DNA of 64,000 nucleotides from positions 2,232,001 through 2,296,000 of the forward strand of contig CP129487.1 in NCBI GenBank assembly GCA_030584025.1. The letters are read 5' to 3'. Of the stretch, positions 26,948 through 35,680 are shown piece after piece. The stretch comes from Cyclobacteriaceae bacterium. GTDB lineage: Bacteria; Bacteroidota; Bacteroidia; Cytophagales; Cyclobacteriaceae. The stretch's first letter is position 1; each line of letters begins with the position of its first letter. Made by a program: the position numbers and the translations under genes. Under the pieces are notes generated by a model. It saw only the letters and a list, made by a program, of their open reading frames with translations. It was not told the DNA's origin and did no database searches.

Positions 26948-27496
26948 ATGGTTCAAACAACGTATCGCTTTTTAATTCTCTATTTTCTTATCACTTCGGC
27001 AATGGCGGCAGAAGCCCAGCAGGCTGTAAAGCCACGCCTCAGCCCAACTGCAATTGTCACCGCTCGTTATAAGGACACCTACCTGAAGCTCACGTACAGT
27101 CAGCCGCATAAGCGCGGGCGCGAAGTGTTTGGAAAACTGGTGCCGTACAATGAAGTATGGCGAACAGGTGCGAATGAGGCTACAGAATTTACACTCACCA
27201 AAGAAGCATATGTTGGTGGCAACCTGATTCCTGCCGGTACTTATTCCTTGTTTACTATTCCCAATCCTGAAAAATGGACGATCATCATTAATAAAGAAAA
27301 CGGGCTGTGGGGCTCCTATAATTATAATCCCAAACTTGATCTGATTCGGTTTGAGGTGCCCGTGGCAGATAATCCAATACCCTACGAAGCTTTTACAATT
27401 TCACTCGATCAACGCAACAATGTGGCCGATCTTTTGCTTCTTTGGGACAGAACTAAAATTTCAATTCCCTTTCAATTCATTGAACCTAAGCTATGA
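26948..27496 (+). CDS. DUF2911 domain protein, exported, 182 aa
   Basis: A signal peptide (FLILYFLITSAMAAEAQQ) precedes a complete DUF2911 domain: LSPTAIVTARYKDTYLKLTY, KRGREVFGKLVPYNEVWRTG, ANEATEFTLTK and PAGTYSLFTIPNPEKWTII. The function of the family is not known; it is a common secreted protein of Bacteroidota. It overlaps the next gene by 4 nt (ATGA), so they are co-translated. Confidence 0.9.
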   Translation: MVQTTYRFLILYFLITSAMAAEAQQAVKPRLSPTAIVTARYKDTYLKLTYSQPHKRGREVFGKLVPYNEVWRTGANEATEFTLTKEAYVGGNLIPAGTYSLFTIPNPEKWTIIINKENGLWGSYNYNPKLDLIRFEVPVADNPIPYEAFTISLDQRNNVADLLLLWDRTKISIPFQFIEPKL

Positions 27497-28008
27497 AGTC
27501 AGTAATCCCATTTTTTTTAACCTGCTTTTTCTCGGTTGCTCTCCTCGCGCAAGATGACCTGACCGAATTGGATAAGCGAAACGGTTTTAAGAATATCAAA
27601 ATGACCATGCATATTGATTCCGTGCCGGGTGCGGTTTTCAAAAAAGATATTAAAGAAAAAGGCCACCACCCCGCCAAGCTATACGAAGTGGTTCATCCAG
27701 ATAACGCCACCATTGGCGAAGTAGCTGTAAACAAGATCGAAGTAAAAACCTACAAAGACCTGATTTACGAGATCACCGTAATCACCGATCAGGACTCACG
27801 TTTAATGAAAGGCATGGAGAAGGTTCTCGGCCGTCCCAACTACGATGTTCGCGATGAAACCTATACGTGGATGGGCAAAAACCTGACGCTGAAATTCAGC
27901 AAGGCATCTAAGAAAACATTGCAGCTTTACTATTCTTCAGCTATCGTCAGGAAAATGATGGAAGAAGACAAGCGCAAGAAGATTGATGATATTGCAGACG
28001 ACTTCTAA
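27493..28008 (+). CDS. Secreted protein of unknown function coupled to DUF2911, 171 aa
   Basis: Signal peptide (VIPFFLTCFFSVALLAQ) and a mature part with mixed alpha/beta character (GFKNIKMTMHIDSVPGAVFK, YEITVITDQDSRLMKGMEKV). The pattern of a conserved hydrophobic strand followed by a measurement-like helix resembles small periplasmic domains, but no family is recognised. Ends with a charged helix (MMEEDKRKKIDDIADDF). Convergent with lgt, 7 nt apart. Confidence 0.65.
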   Translation: MKSVIPFFLTCFFSVALLAQDDLTELDKRNGFKNIKMTMHIDSVPGAVFKKDIKEKGHHPAKLYEVVHPDNATIGEVAVNKIEVKTYKDLIYEITVITDQDSRLMKGMEKVLGRPNYDVRDETYTWMGKNLTLKFSKASKKTLQLYYSSAIVRKMMEEDKRKKIDDIADDF

Positions 28009-28015
28009 AATCCTG

Positions 28016-28801
28016 CTATTTTTTCTTTGCCGGTATAACCTTATTTCGTTTAGACCAGTTTTGGTATACCCAAAGGCCAATACCAAAAATGATCAGGGCG
28101 ATAAATTGTGAGTGCGAAACATACCCTTCAATTACAAATCCGCGTACCTCATCTCCCCTGAAATACTCCAATACAAACCTACCCAAGGCGTACAAAAGCA
28201 GGTACAATACAAACAGTTGTCCATGAAATTGTTTGCGTTGCCGGATGAACAGCAGCAACATCATAACCAACAAAATAAAACCTGCCTCCATCAGTTGAGT
28301 TGGATATAAGGGTGTATTCAGCGGCTCTGCCTGGCATGCTGGGTCGGTGAAGATTACACTAAACCACGATGTGGTGGGTTTACCATGGCAACAGCCGGCC
28401 ATAAAACAGCCAACGCGGCCAAACATGTGCACAAGGCACGTAACAATAGCCATGATGTCCAGCATCTGATAAACCGGGAGCTTGTTCTTTTTAAAGAACC
28501 ACAGCATAGTAGGTACGGCAAACAGGAACGATCCATAAAATACGAATCCGCTTCCGGTAAACAATCGCCCGGGGTTTGCCAGATACGCTGAAGGGTTTTC
28601 AAAAAATAAAAAGACCTTACCGCCCACCAGAGCAGCGATGAAAATCAGGAGAAATAAATTGTTAGCCTGATCAAAGGTCAACCCTACTTCCTTCTTTCCC
28701 CGCACGGCCAAATAAGTCACGCCACATACCACACCAATGGCTATCAAAAAGCCGTAGCTGTAAATGGTTATGCTACCGAGTTTAAAGAGAACAGGATGCA
28801 T
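28016..28801 (-). CDS. lgt: Prolipoprotein diacylglyceryl transferase, 261 aa
   Basis: Transfers diacylglycerol to the lipobox Cys of prolipoproteins in the inner membrane, serving the many lipoproteins in this window. About seven hydrophobic segments are visible. Hallmark motifs are HMFGRVGCFMAGCCHGKP (Lgt signature, with essential Arg and Gly), YSYGFLIAIGVVCG near the N-terminus and RFVLEYFRGDE near the C-terminus. Length is normal. Confidence 0.96.
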   Translation of the reverse strand: MHPVLFKLGSITIYSYGFLIAIGVVCGVTYLAVRGKKEVGLTFDQANNLFLLIFIAALVGGKVFLFFENPSAYLANPGRLFTGSGFVFYGSFLFAVPTMLWFFKKNKLPVYQMLDIMAIVTCLVHMFGRVGCFMAGCCHGKPTTSWFSVIFTDPACQAEPLNTPLYPTQLMEAGFILLVMMLLLFIRQRKQFHGQLFVLYLLLYALGRFVLEYFRGDEVRGFVIEGYVSHSQFIALIIFGIGLWVYQNWSKRNKVIPAKKK

Positions 28802-28872
28802 GCGAGCTACGCCCTTCTAATTCCTAAGGGCAGGGGTTACTGGTTAAATGATAAGGAAAACGCACGTGTAGT

Positions 28873-30048
28873 TTAAGGTTTATACGAAATCCGGTACACC
28901 ACATTTGCCTGATCATCTGAAACCAGCATGGAGCCATCGTTCAATACCAGCACATCTACCGGGCGCCCCCAAACTTTTTGCGTTTCATCATCCAACCAAC
29001 CACTGGCAAAGGTTTCATAACTGGTGGCCTTGGTGTTGTTTTCAACTTTTACCAGGCTCACCCGATAGCCGATTTTCTTTGAACGATTCCAGGAGCCATG
29101 TTCGGCAATAAACGCCTGGTTTTTATACCCTGATGGAAACATATTACCTGTATAAAATTTGATGCCCAGCGGTGCCGTATGCGGACCTAAGTTTTGCGCG
29201 GGCACTGTGAAATCGCTACACGGACGTTTATCGCCAAACTGGGGATCTTTAATCGTTCCTCCATGGCAATACGGGTATCCAAAATGCATACCTGCTTTTG
29301 AGGCACGGTTTAATTCACATGGAGGAATGTCATCGCCCAACATATCACGACCATTGTCGGTAAACCACAACTCTTTGGTTACCGGGTGCCAGGTAAAGCC
29401 TACGGTATTGCGCACACCGCTGGCAAAAATTTCGCGTCCACTTCCATCCGGATTAATTCGGGTTATGCTGGCATATACTTCATCTTTCGATTCACAAATG
29501 TTGCAAGGCGCACCAACCGGAACGTACAGTTTCCCATCGGGCCCAAAGGCAATGTACTTCCAGCCGTGATGGGTTTCAGTAGGATATTTATCGTTAATAA
29601 TTTCAGGTGCGGGTGGGTTGGCCAGCTTGGATTCAATGCCGCTATACTTCAAAATGCGGTTCACTTCAGCCACATAAAGGTCGCCATCTTTAAAGGCCAC
29701 TCCGTTAGGCATATTAAGACCCGAAGCTATCGTCCATTTTTTATCGGCCTTAAAATCGCCATCGGTATCTTTTACGGCATACACCTTATCACCATTCCGG
29801 TTGCCGATGTATAAAACGCCTGAAGGACTCATCACCATCGAACGCGCATTATCCACTTCGGCAAACACTTCTATTTTGAATCCAGCCGGCAACTTAATTT
29901 TTTCCAACGGCAGCGTTTTGGAATATTCCGTTAACGCCACAACGCTTCCATCCTCTCCTACAGGTAATTCAACTTCAGGCTTGGTACCGTTATTACATTG
30001 CAGCAGGCCTGCCATCAATACAATTGCTCCGAATTTAAATGCACGCAT
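28873..30048 (-). CDS. PQQ-type sugar dehydrogenase / sorbosone dehydrogenase-like lipoprotein, 391 aa
   Basis: Lipoprotein signal with Cys near residue 18 (MAGLLQC). The body is a beta-propeller of the GSDH/L-sorbosone dehydrogenase family: PAGFKIEVFAEVDNARSMVM, SGVLYIGNRNGDKVYAV, HHGWKYIAFGPDGKLYVPVG, RNTVGFTWHPVTKELWFTDN and AEHGSWNRSKKIGYRV. It probably oxidises a sugar or aldehyde in the periplasm with PQQ. The cofactor and substrate are inferred from the family only. Confidence 0.88.
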   Translation of the reverse strand: MRAFKFGAIVLMAGLLQCNNGTKPEVELPVGEDGSVVALTEYSKTLPLEKIKLPAGFKIEVFAEVDNARSMVMSPSGVLYIGNRNGDKVYAVKDTDGDFKADKKWTIASGLNMPNGVAFKDGDLYVAEVNRILKYSGIESKLANPPAPEIINDKYPTETHHGWKYIAFGPDGKLYVPVGAPCNICESKDEVYASITRINPDGSGREIFASGVRNTVGFTWHPVTKELWFTDNGRDMLGDDIPPCELNRASKAGMHFGYPYCHGGTIKDPQFGDKRPCSDFTVPAQNLGPHTAPLGIKFYTGNMFPSGYKNQAFIAEHGSWNRSKKIGYRVSLVKVENNTKATSYETFASGWLDDETQKVWGRPVDVLVLNDGSMLVSDDQANVVYRISYKP

Positions 30049-30137
30049 AATTTCTCGATTTTAGAAGGGCAAATTAGAGTAAATCGGGTTTAATTAAAAC
30101 CTCAATTCCAGTAACGGTTTAATGATCCGTTTGTTTA

Positions 30138-30168
30138 TTGGGTTCGGATAGCGCATCCATTATCTTTG
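30138..30168 (+). promoter_or_regulatory. Promoter of the ABC-F gene
   Basis: TTG at 30138-30140, a 20-nt spacer and a perfect TATCTTTG box at 30161-30168. The ATG is at 30176, so the transcript should be nearly leaderless. Confidence 0.6.
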
Positions 30169-30175
30169 CGGCCAA

Positions 30176-32095
30176 ATGATCTCCATTACCAATCTTTCGT
30201 ATTTTATTGGCGGCCGGGCTTTGTATGAAAACGCCAACATGTTCATTAAACCCAAGGATAAGATTGGTTTGATTGGCTTAAACGGTCGCGGTAAATCAAC
30301 CTTGCTGAAATTAATCAATGGAGAACTTACCCCCGATTCAGGAAGCATTAGTAAAAGTAACGAGTGTACACTCGGCTTTCTAAACCAGGATCTGCTCTCC
30401 TACCAAACCGATGACTCCATCCTTACCGTGGCTATGCAGGCCTTTAAAGATGTGGTTGACATGGAACGGGAAATCGAAACCCTGATTCATAAACTGGAAA
30501 AAGAATACCGCGAAGAGTGGGTTGAAAAACTCACGCGTTTGCAAGAAAAATACGATCATCTGGGCGGTTATGGATTGCAGGCCAAAGCAGAAGAAGTACT
30601 GGAGGGTATTGGTTTTGTGACAGCCGACTTACACCGGCCACTAAAAGAATTTTCAGGAGGGTGGCGCATGCGCGTAATGCTCGCCAAACTGTTGTTGGAA
30701 AAGCCTTCCTTACTTATGCTGGATGAACCAACAAACCACCTTGATCTTCCCTCCATTGAGTGGGTGGAGAATTACCTGAGAAATTATGATGGCGCGGTGA
30801 TCATTGTTTCGCATGACAGAACTTTTCTGGACAATGTGGTGACGAAAATTGTGGACGTTACCCAGCAACAACTGATCTCATACGAGGGCAACTACTCCTT
30901 TTACCTGGAGGAAAAAGAATTACGCGAAGAAATACAACAAAACGCGTTTGAAAATCAGCAACAGAAAATCCGGCAAACGGAACGCTTTATTGAACGGTTT
31001 AGGGCAAAAGCTACAAAAGCACGCCAGGTGCAGTCGCGTGTAAAGGCGCTTGACCGCATGGAACGGATTGAAGAAGTGGTTCAAGATAACGCTGCCGTAA
31101 ATTTCAAATTCACCTTCAACCAGCAACCGGGCCGATACATTGTTACGTTGCAAGATGTTTCCAAAGCGTATGGTGATCTTCAGATTTTAAAACATACTTC
31201 CGCCACCATTGAACGGGGCGACAAAATTGCATTGATCGGTGCCAACGGAAAAGGTAAGTCTACCCTGTTGCGCATCATCTCTGGCACTGAACCTATTGAA
31301 GGCAAACGCACACTAGGCTACAATGTGATCCAAGGATTTTTTGCTCAACACCAACTTGAATCCCTTCATGTGGATAACGAAATTCTGGATGAATTGAAGC
31401 AGGCCGGTTCAGGCAAAACCGAACAACAACTTAGGAATGTGTTGGGCTGTTTCCTCTTTTCGGATGAAGATGTGTTCAAAAAAATCAAGGTACTCTCCGG
31501 TGGAGAAAAATCACGTGTAGCGTTGGCCAAAACATTGATCTCCGAAGCCAACTTTCTATTGCTGGATGAACCTACCAACCACCTGGATTTTATTTCAGAA
31601 AACATTTTAATTCAGGCCTTGCAGCAATACCAGGGAAGTTTTGTGGTGGTTTCACACAACCGACATTTCATCAGTCAGGTAGCAAACAAAATCTGGTACA
31701 TTGAAGATCATCAGATCAAGGAGTACCCGGGAAGCTACGAAGAGTACGACTATTGGAAAAAGAAGAAAGAAGGCGAAACGAAACAATCACAGGAAAAACC
31801 GGTGGCCAAAACACCTGCTCCACCTAAAGAAAAACCTGCTCCCTCCAATGGGCAGTCGCAATCGTTGAAGCCGCTACAACGCGAGCTTGAAAAGACTGAG
31901 CAAAAAATTGAAACGCTTACCACTGAAAAAAATAAATTGGAAGCGCAAATGACCTTGCCTGAAGTTTTCAGCAACTACGAAAAACTGCAGGAAGTGCAAC
32001 AAGCTTTTGATAAGATAATGGCACAACTACAGGAAGCTAATCAGAAATGGGAGCAGCTTGCCATTGAGATTGACGAGAAATCGCAATCCACCTAA
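30176..32095 (+). CDS. ABC-F family ATPase, 639 aa
   Basis: A soluble protein with two ABC domains and no membrane segments, acting on ribosomes in known family members. First domain: Walker A GLNGRGKSTLLK, signature FSGGWRMRVMLAKLL, Walker B LMLDEPTNHLD. An arginine-rich linker (FIERFRAKATKARQVQSRVK) matches the P-site tRNA-interaction motif. Second domain: GANGKGKSTLLR, LSGGEKSRVALAKTL, LLLDEPTNHLD. The C-terminal 90 residues are a Pro-rich linker plus coiled coil, as in Uup-type members. Antibiotic resistance is not implied. Confidence 0.95.
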   Translation: MISITNLSYFIGGRALYENANMFIKPKDKIGLIGLNGRGKSTLLKLINGELTPDSGSISKSNECTLGFLNQDLLSYQTDDSILTVAMQAFKDVVDMEREIETLIHKLEKEYREEWVEKLTRLQEKYDHLGGYGLQAKAEEVLEGIGFVTADLHRPLKEFSGGWRMRVMLAKLLLEKPSLLMLDEPTNHLDLPSIEWVENYLRNYDGAVIIVSHDRTFLDNVVTKIVDVTQQQLISYEGNYSFYLEEKELREEIQQNAFENQQQKIRQTERFIERFRAKATKARQVQSRVKALDRMERIEEVVQDNAAVNFKFTFNQQPGRYIVTLQDVSKAYGDLQILKHTSATIERGDKIALIGANGKGKSTLLRIISGTEPIEGKRTLGYNVIQGFFAQHQLESLHVDNEILDELKQAGSGKTEQQLRNVLGCFLFSDEDVFKKIKVLSGGEKSRVALAKTLISEANFLLLDEPTNHLDFISENILIQALQQYQGSFVVVSHNRHFISQVANKIWYIEDHQIKEYPGSYEEYDYWKKKKEGETKQSQEKPVAKTPAPPKEKPAPSNGQSQSLKPLQRELEKTEQKIETLTTEKNKLEAQMTLPEVFSNYEKLQEVQQAFDKIMAQLQEANQKWEQLAIEIDEKSQST

Positions 32096-32124
32096 AGATT
32101 GAAGCACTATACACTTTGCATAAC

Positions 32125-32147
32125 AAGGACCGCTCTGGGCGATCCTT
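32125..32147. terminator. Possible hairpin between convergent genes
   Basis: AAGGA-C-CGC (32125-32133) can pair with GCG-A-TCCTT (32139-32147) with one internal mismatch. It lies between the ends of the ABC-F gene and the isocitrate dehydrogenase gene. There is no T-run, so the call is weak. Confidence 0.3.
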
Positions 32148-32189
32148 GCCATGCTCAGTTACTTCCTCCTGAAATTCAGAAATCATGCA

Positions 32190-33626
32190 TTACTGACCTT
32201 GACCCAGCGAGTAAGCAGGTTTACCGTCAAAATGATAAAGGTTTTCGGTTTTAATCACATCAATCTGATTGTCGGTTGCCCGTTGTAAAAGTTGAATGAT
32301 TTCTTCTTTGGTCAACAGGCGGTTATTGGAAGGCTTAAAGCGACAGCGCCAATGGTCGGTGCAGAATGTCTCTTCAAAACCTTCAGGCCAAACTTTTATC
32401 CCTCGGTTGGTGATCATAGAAAGTGATACATCACTTAGTTGTACCGGCTTTAAAAGTTCCGCCAGCTTGTCCGCAGAATTTTCATTCCATTGCACAAACA
32501 AATCAACACCCACAAGCTCCTTTTTTGCAGGTGCTTTGCGGCTATACTTTTTAAGATTCAGGGTAGTTGATTTGGCATACGTAACGGGTTTAAGTTGTGA
32601 TGGCTTCTTACCCAAGTTTGCAATCACTGCCTCTGCAAACTCACGTGTTCCCACTTTCTGTTTGCTCGTATCTTCTTTATAAATATCATATGTATGAATG
32701 CCATCCTCAATGGTTTTCAACCAGGCATTTTGTACCTTCTCTGCAACCTCAGTCTGGCCAATGTGATTCAGCATCATGATGGCACCTTGCAACAACCCAG
32801 AAGGATTCGCCATGTTTTGTCCGGCTCTTCGTGGCGCAGAACCATGAATGGCTTCAAACATCGCACACTGTTCGCCAATGTTGGCCGAACCAGCCAATCC
32901 AACAGAGCCCGCAATTTGTGCCGCTACATCGGATAATACATCTCCATAAAGATTGGGCATGACAATCACATCAAATGCTTCAGGCGTATCGGCCATTTTT
33001 GCCGCCCCGATGTCGATGATCCAATGTTCATTTTCGATTTCCGGGTACTCCTTTGCAATTTCATCAAACACCTGATGGAAGAGTCCATCGGTTTGTTTCA
33101 TGATGTTATCCTTGGTGAAGCAGGTTACTTTTTTGCGACCATACTGCTTCGCATATTCAAACGCATAACGAACAATCTTCTCACAACCCGGGCGGCTGAT
33201 CAGCTTAAGGCATTGCACGACCTCATCGGTTTGCTGATGCTCAATACCTGCATACAGGTCTTCTTCGTTTTCACGAACAATCACCACATCCATAATGGGA
33301 TGTTTGGTTTGCACAAAGGGATGAAGGCTGATGCATGGCCGGATATTGGCATACAAGCCCAGAAATTTGCGCGTGGTTACGTTGAGGCTTTTGTATCCGC
33401 CACCCTGTGGTGTGGTGATGGGGGCTTTCAGGAAAATCTTGTTCCTGCGGATAATGTCCCAGGATTCTTTGGCGATACCCGAGGTGTTACCTGCCAGGTA
33501 CACTTTTTCACCAACTTCAATTTCATCAATTTCAATTTTTGCCCCGGCAGCTTGAATGATGGCGAGTGTGGCATCCATAATTTCCGGTCCGATACCATCG
33601 CCTTTGGCAACTGTTATTCGTGTCAT
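32190..33626 (-). CDS. icd: Isocitrate dehydrogenase, long (about 480-aa) type, 478 aa
   Basis: Oxidative decarboxylation of isocitrate in the TCA cycle. Motifs: VAKGDGIGPEIMDATLAIIQ, the phosphate/substrate loop SLNVTTRKFLGLYANIRP, VIVRENEEDLYAGIEH, the metal-binding NLYGDVLSDVAAQIAG and HGSAPRRAGQNMANPSGLL. The 140-residue C-terminal extension (SRKAPAKKELVGVDLFVQWN onward) is the hallmark of the Thermus/Rickettsia-like subfamily. Cofactor preference cannot be read with certainty. A 9-bp inverted repeat lies just upstream at 33632-33667. Confidence 0.94.
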   Translation of the reverse strand: MTRITVAKGDGIGPEIMDATLAIIQAAGAKIEIDEIEVGEKVYLAGNTSGIAKESWDIIRRNKIFLKAPITTPQGGGYKSLNVTTRKFLGLYANIRPCISLHPFVQTKHPIMDVVIVRENEEDLYAGIEHQQTDEVVQCLKLISRPGCEKIVRYAFEYAKQYGRKKVTCFTKDNIMKQTDGLFHQVFDEIAKEYPEIENEHWIIDIGAAKMADTPEAFDVIVMPNLYGDVLSDVAAQIAGSVGLAGSANIGEQCAMFEAIHGSAPRRAGQNMANPSGLLQGAIMMLNHIGQTEVAEKVQNAWLKTIEDGIHTYDIYKEDTSKQKVGTREFAEAVIANLGKKPSQLKPVTYAKSTTLNLKKYSRKAPAKKELVGVDLFVQWNENSADKLAELLKPVQLSDVSLSMITNRGIKVWPEGFEETFCTDHWRCRFKPSNNRLLTKEEIIQLLQRATDNQIDVIKTENLYHFDGKPAYSLGQGQ

Positions 33627-33631
33627 CTATA

Positions 33632-33667
33632 CATGGGTTTAATTCGCGCAAAATTGCCAAACCCATG
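33632..33667 (-). promoter_or_regulatory. Inverted repeat in the isocitrate dehydrogenase promoter region
   Basis: CATGGGTTT (33632-33640) and AAACCCATG (33659-33667) are perfect complements with an 18-nt centre. Read on the minus strand the centre includes CAATTTTG, one base off the TAnnTTTG box, so the repeat brackets the likely -7 element and may be an operator (inference). Confidence 0.35.
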
Positions 33668-33726
33668 TCATTAGTTTTCATTTATATTTAAAATGAATAC
33701 CATTAAGTATTCTTATGCAAACCAAA

Positions 33727-34320
33727 CTACCGAAGCCCAAAGCCGAGCTGAAAAATAAAGCGGTTTAAATCGTACTCACGTTTGGTGGTATTGCCACCCC
33801 AGGCACCAATGTTTTCTAATGTCGTTCGTGCAGCCTGGTACTTGTAACCGGCTTGTACCTGAATGCGCAGTTTATCCTTACCAATTCGGTAACCCAACAT
33901 GGGATTAAAAGTGAAGCCGCCACGCTCTTTAAAATCAGAAGCCCACCACGGCTCAGGAGCTAGAAAACGGCCCCAGGCATAACCCGCATTGATTTGAAGA
34001 AAGAACGCATTACTGCGCTGCTCCCTATCGAAAATAATTCCTGCCATTAAAGGGAATAAACGCCAATCGTTGTACACATCCATTCCAACGCCTAACCCAA
34101 CTTTCACGGTAGGGGTCAGTCTGGCGCCATGCATGGTCAGCATGCTCAACGTAAAATCCTTTCCTCGCGGACAATATCCGCAACCAATGAGTGCACCAGT
34201 TGTAAATTGATTGAAGTAGCGTTTATCGCTTACGATCAATGAATCCGTTTGCGCAAAACAGAATTTGCTTAAAGTCAGAATGCTTATTAACAAGCTATAC
34301 CAGCGTACACGATTATTCAT
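33727..34320 (-). CDS. Secreted outer-membrane protein of unknown function, 197 aa
   Basis: Signal peptide (LLISILTLSKFCFAQ) followed by beta-rich segments typical of small outer-membrane barrels (VKVGLGVGMDVYNDWRLFPL, NAFFLQINAGYAWGRF, LRIQVQAGYKYQAA) and a C-terminal strand ending in an aromatic/basic pair (FIFQLGFGLR). A Cys pair in the CGYCPRG motif is unusual. Last gene of the ECF sigma operon; its start overlaps the LVIVD gene end by 8 nt. Confidence 0.75.
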   Translation of the reverse strand: MNNRVRWYSLLISILTLSKFCFAQTDSLIVSDKRYFNQFTTGALIGCGYCPRGKDFTLSMLTMHGARLTPTVKVGLGVGMDVYNDWRLFPLMAGIIFDREQRSNAFFLQINAGYAWGRFLAPEPWWASDFKERGGFTFNPMLGYRIGKDKLRIQVQAGYKYQAARTTLENIGAWGGNTTKREYDLNRFIFQLGFGLR

Positions 34321-35626
34321 CCTGAACCTGGATATGGCTTAGCAGGGAAATATTATTCAAATCGCTATAATCGTATTGAAAAATTCCATCTTCACCAATA
34401 AGCATTAGGACGCCACCTAAAGGTATCGCATCATAGGCATGAATGTTTTTATAATGCTTGATCAGGTTCTGATCAATCTTCAACTTATCGGTAGCATCAT
34501 AGATTTTCAAACCATCATCGCCATCGCAAATGAACAAAACCGGATCATCCACACCCAAACCATGCGGATTGTGCATAGGATATACCTTTACCAAGGAAGG
34601 TGAAGCCAGATTGGAAATATCCAGTACTTCCAACTGATTGGCAAATCCCTGGCATTGCGTACCTGACCGCAACGTTACATACGCATAGTCACCGCTTACC
34701 ACAACCGGATCGCAGCTGTTGATATGTGAATAGGTAGATATTTTTTCTGGATTTTCAGGCGTTGCCAAATCATAGATATGCATGCCACTGCGCGCACCAA
34801 TGAAGAGCTTATTGTCATACGGAAAAATGGTCTCAATATCCCACATCACGTACTGTGATGATTTCTTCTCGGGTGCAGATGCAATGCTGATGTCAGTAAC
34901 ATGAATATTACCACCATCCAGCATGTATAAATAATCGTTGCTGATGGTAAACCGCGCCATAGAACCACCAACACCGGTAGTATTGCCTGGTGCAATGGCC
35001 GCTTTTGAATCGAAGGAAGCTGCATTTGCCATGAACACACCACCTCCCCAACGGAAACCACCCCAGGTCTCAAACATTACGGGATAATCACAAGACGATT
35101 CCTCAGTTGTCACCTGCTTCTCTACCCAATCGGTAACCACACCCATTTCTGTACTTGCATAAAAGCCCAAGCTGTTATAGCTGATGAATATATTTTCCAT
35201 GCGGGCGATTTCTTTTACCTGCTCCAGATTGGAGATATCCAATGCAACCAGGTCAATGTAACTATCGGCATAAAGGGTGGTATTGCGGATAGCCAGGTCA
35301 TAATTACCCGGAATGGTAATAAAGCTTTTGGTTACCGGATTTTCAGGATCACGATTATCGATTACATGAATCCCTTCACCCGGCTGATTCACAAACAAAT
35401 AACCATCTTTAAAATAAATTTTACCCAAGCCCTGAAGCTCACGGGGTGACTCCTGTTTAACACCTGCACGTATAGTGGCTAATGGGGTATAAACCGGTTC
35501 GAAATAGGTGTACGAAAAAGATTCTGTACATCGGTCATTGCAACCTTCAAGCAATATACTCAAGCCAAGTAAGGCGGAGAGAATAAGTAAGGCCAGCAGA
35601 CGATTGGTTCGAACAACTGTTGTCAT
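34313..35626 (-). CDS. LVIVD-repeat lipoprotein, 437 aa
   Basis: A lipoprotein signal (LLGLSILLEGC) is followed by a propeller of LVIVD-type repeats: YFKDGYLFVNQPGEGIHVID, NTTLYADSYIDLVALDISNL, PYDNKLFIGARSGMHIYDLA, DYAYVTLRSG and LFICDGDDGLKIYDATD. Such proteins are predicted cell-surface binding scaffolds. It lies between the anti-sigma/barrel gene and the small barrel gene in one minus-strand operon. Confidence 0.88.
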   Translation of the reverse strand: MTTVVRTNRLLALLILSALLGLSILLEGCNDRCTESFSYTYFEPVYTPLATIRAGVKQESPRELQGLGKIYFKDGYLFVNQPGEGIHVIDNRDPENPVTKSFITIPGNYDLAIRNTTLYADSYIDLVALDISNLEQVKEIARMENIFISYNSLGFYASTEMGVVTDWVEKQVTTEESSCDYPVMFETWGGFRWGGGVFMANAASFDSKAAIAPGNTTGVGGSMARFTISNDYLYMLDGGNIHVTDISIASAPEKKSSQYVMWDIETIFPYDNKLFIGARSGMHIYDLATPENPEKISTYSHINSCDPVVVSGDYAYVTLRSGTQCQGFANQLEVLDISNLASPSLVKVYPMHNPHGLGVDDPVLFICDGDDGLKIYDATDKLKIDQNLIKHYKNIHAYDAIPLGGVLMLIGEDGIFQYDYSDLNNISLLSHIQVQDE

Positions 35627-35680
35627 AGGTTTTGGGTTTTGTTAGGTTAGACCCTGTGCCACAACCAATGGTTGGAAGGT

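Noticed and set aside
28811..28831. GCCCTT/AAGGGC hairpin between lgt and the sugar dehydrogenase
   Set aside because: The stem is only 6 bp and there is no T-run on either strand, so a terminator is not supported.
30176..32095. Antibiotic-resistance ABC-F protein
   Set aside because: The C-terminal coiled coil and general motifs fit housekeeping Uup-like members, and nothing points to a resistance subtype.
33024..33674. A 216-codon plus-strand frame opposite isocitrate dehydrogenase
   Set aside because: It is the antisense shadow of a strongly conserved enzyme and shows no protein features of its own.
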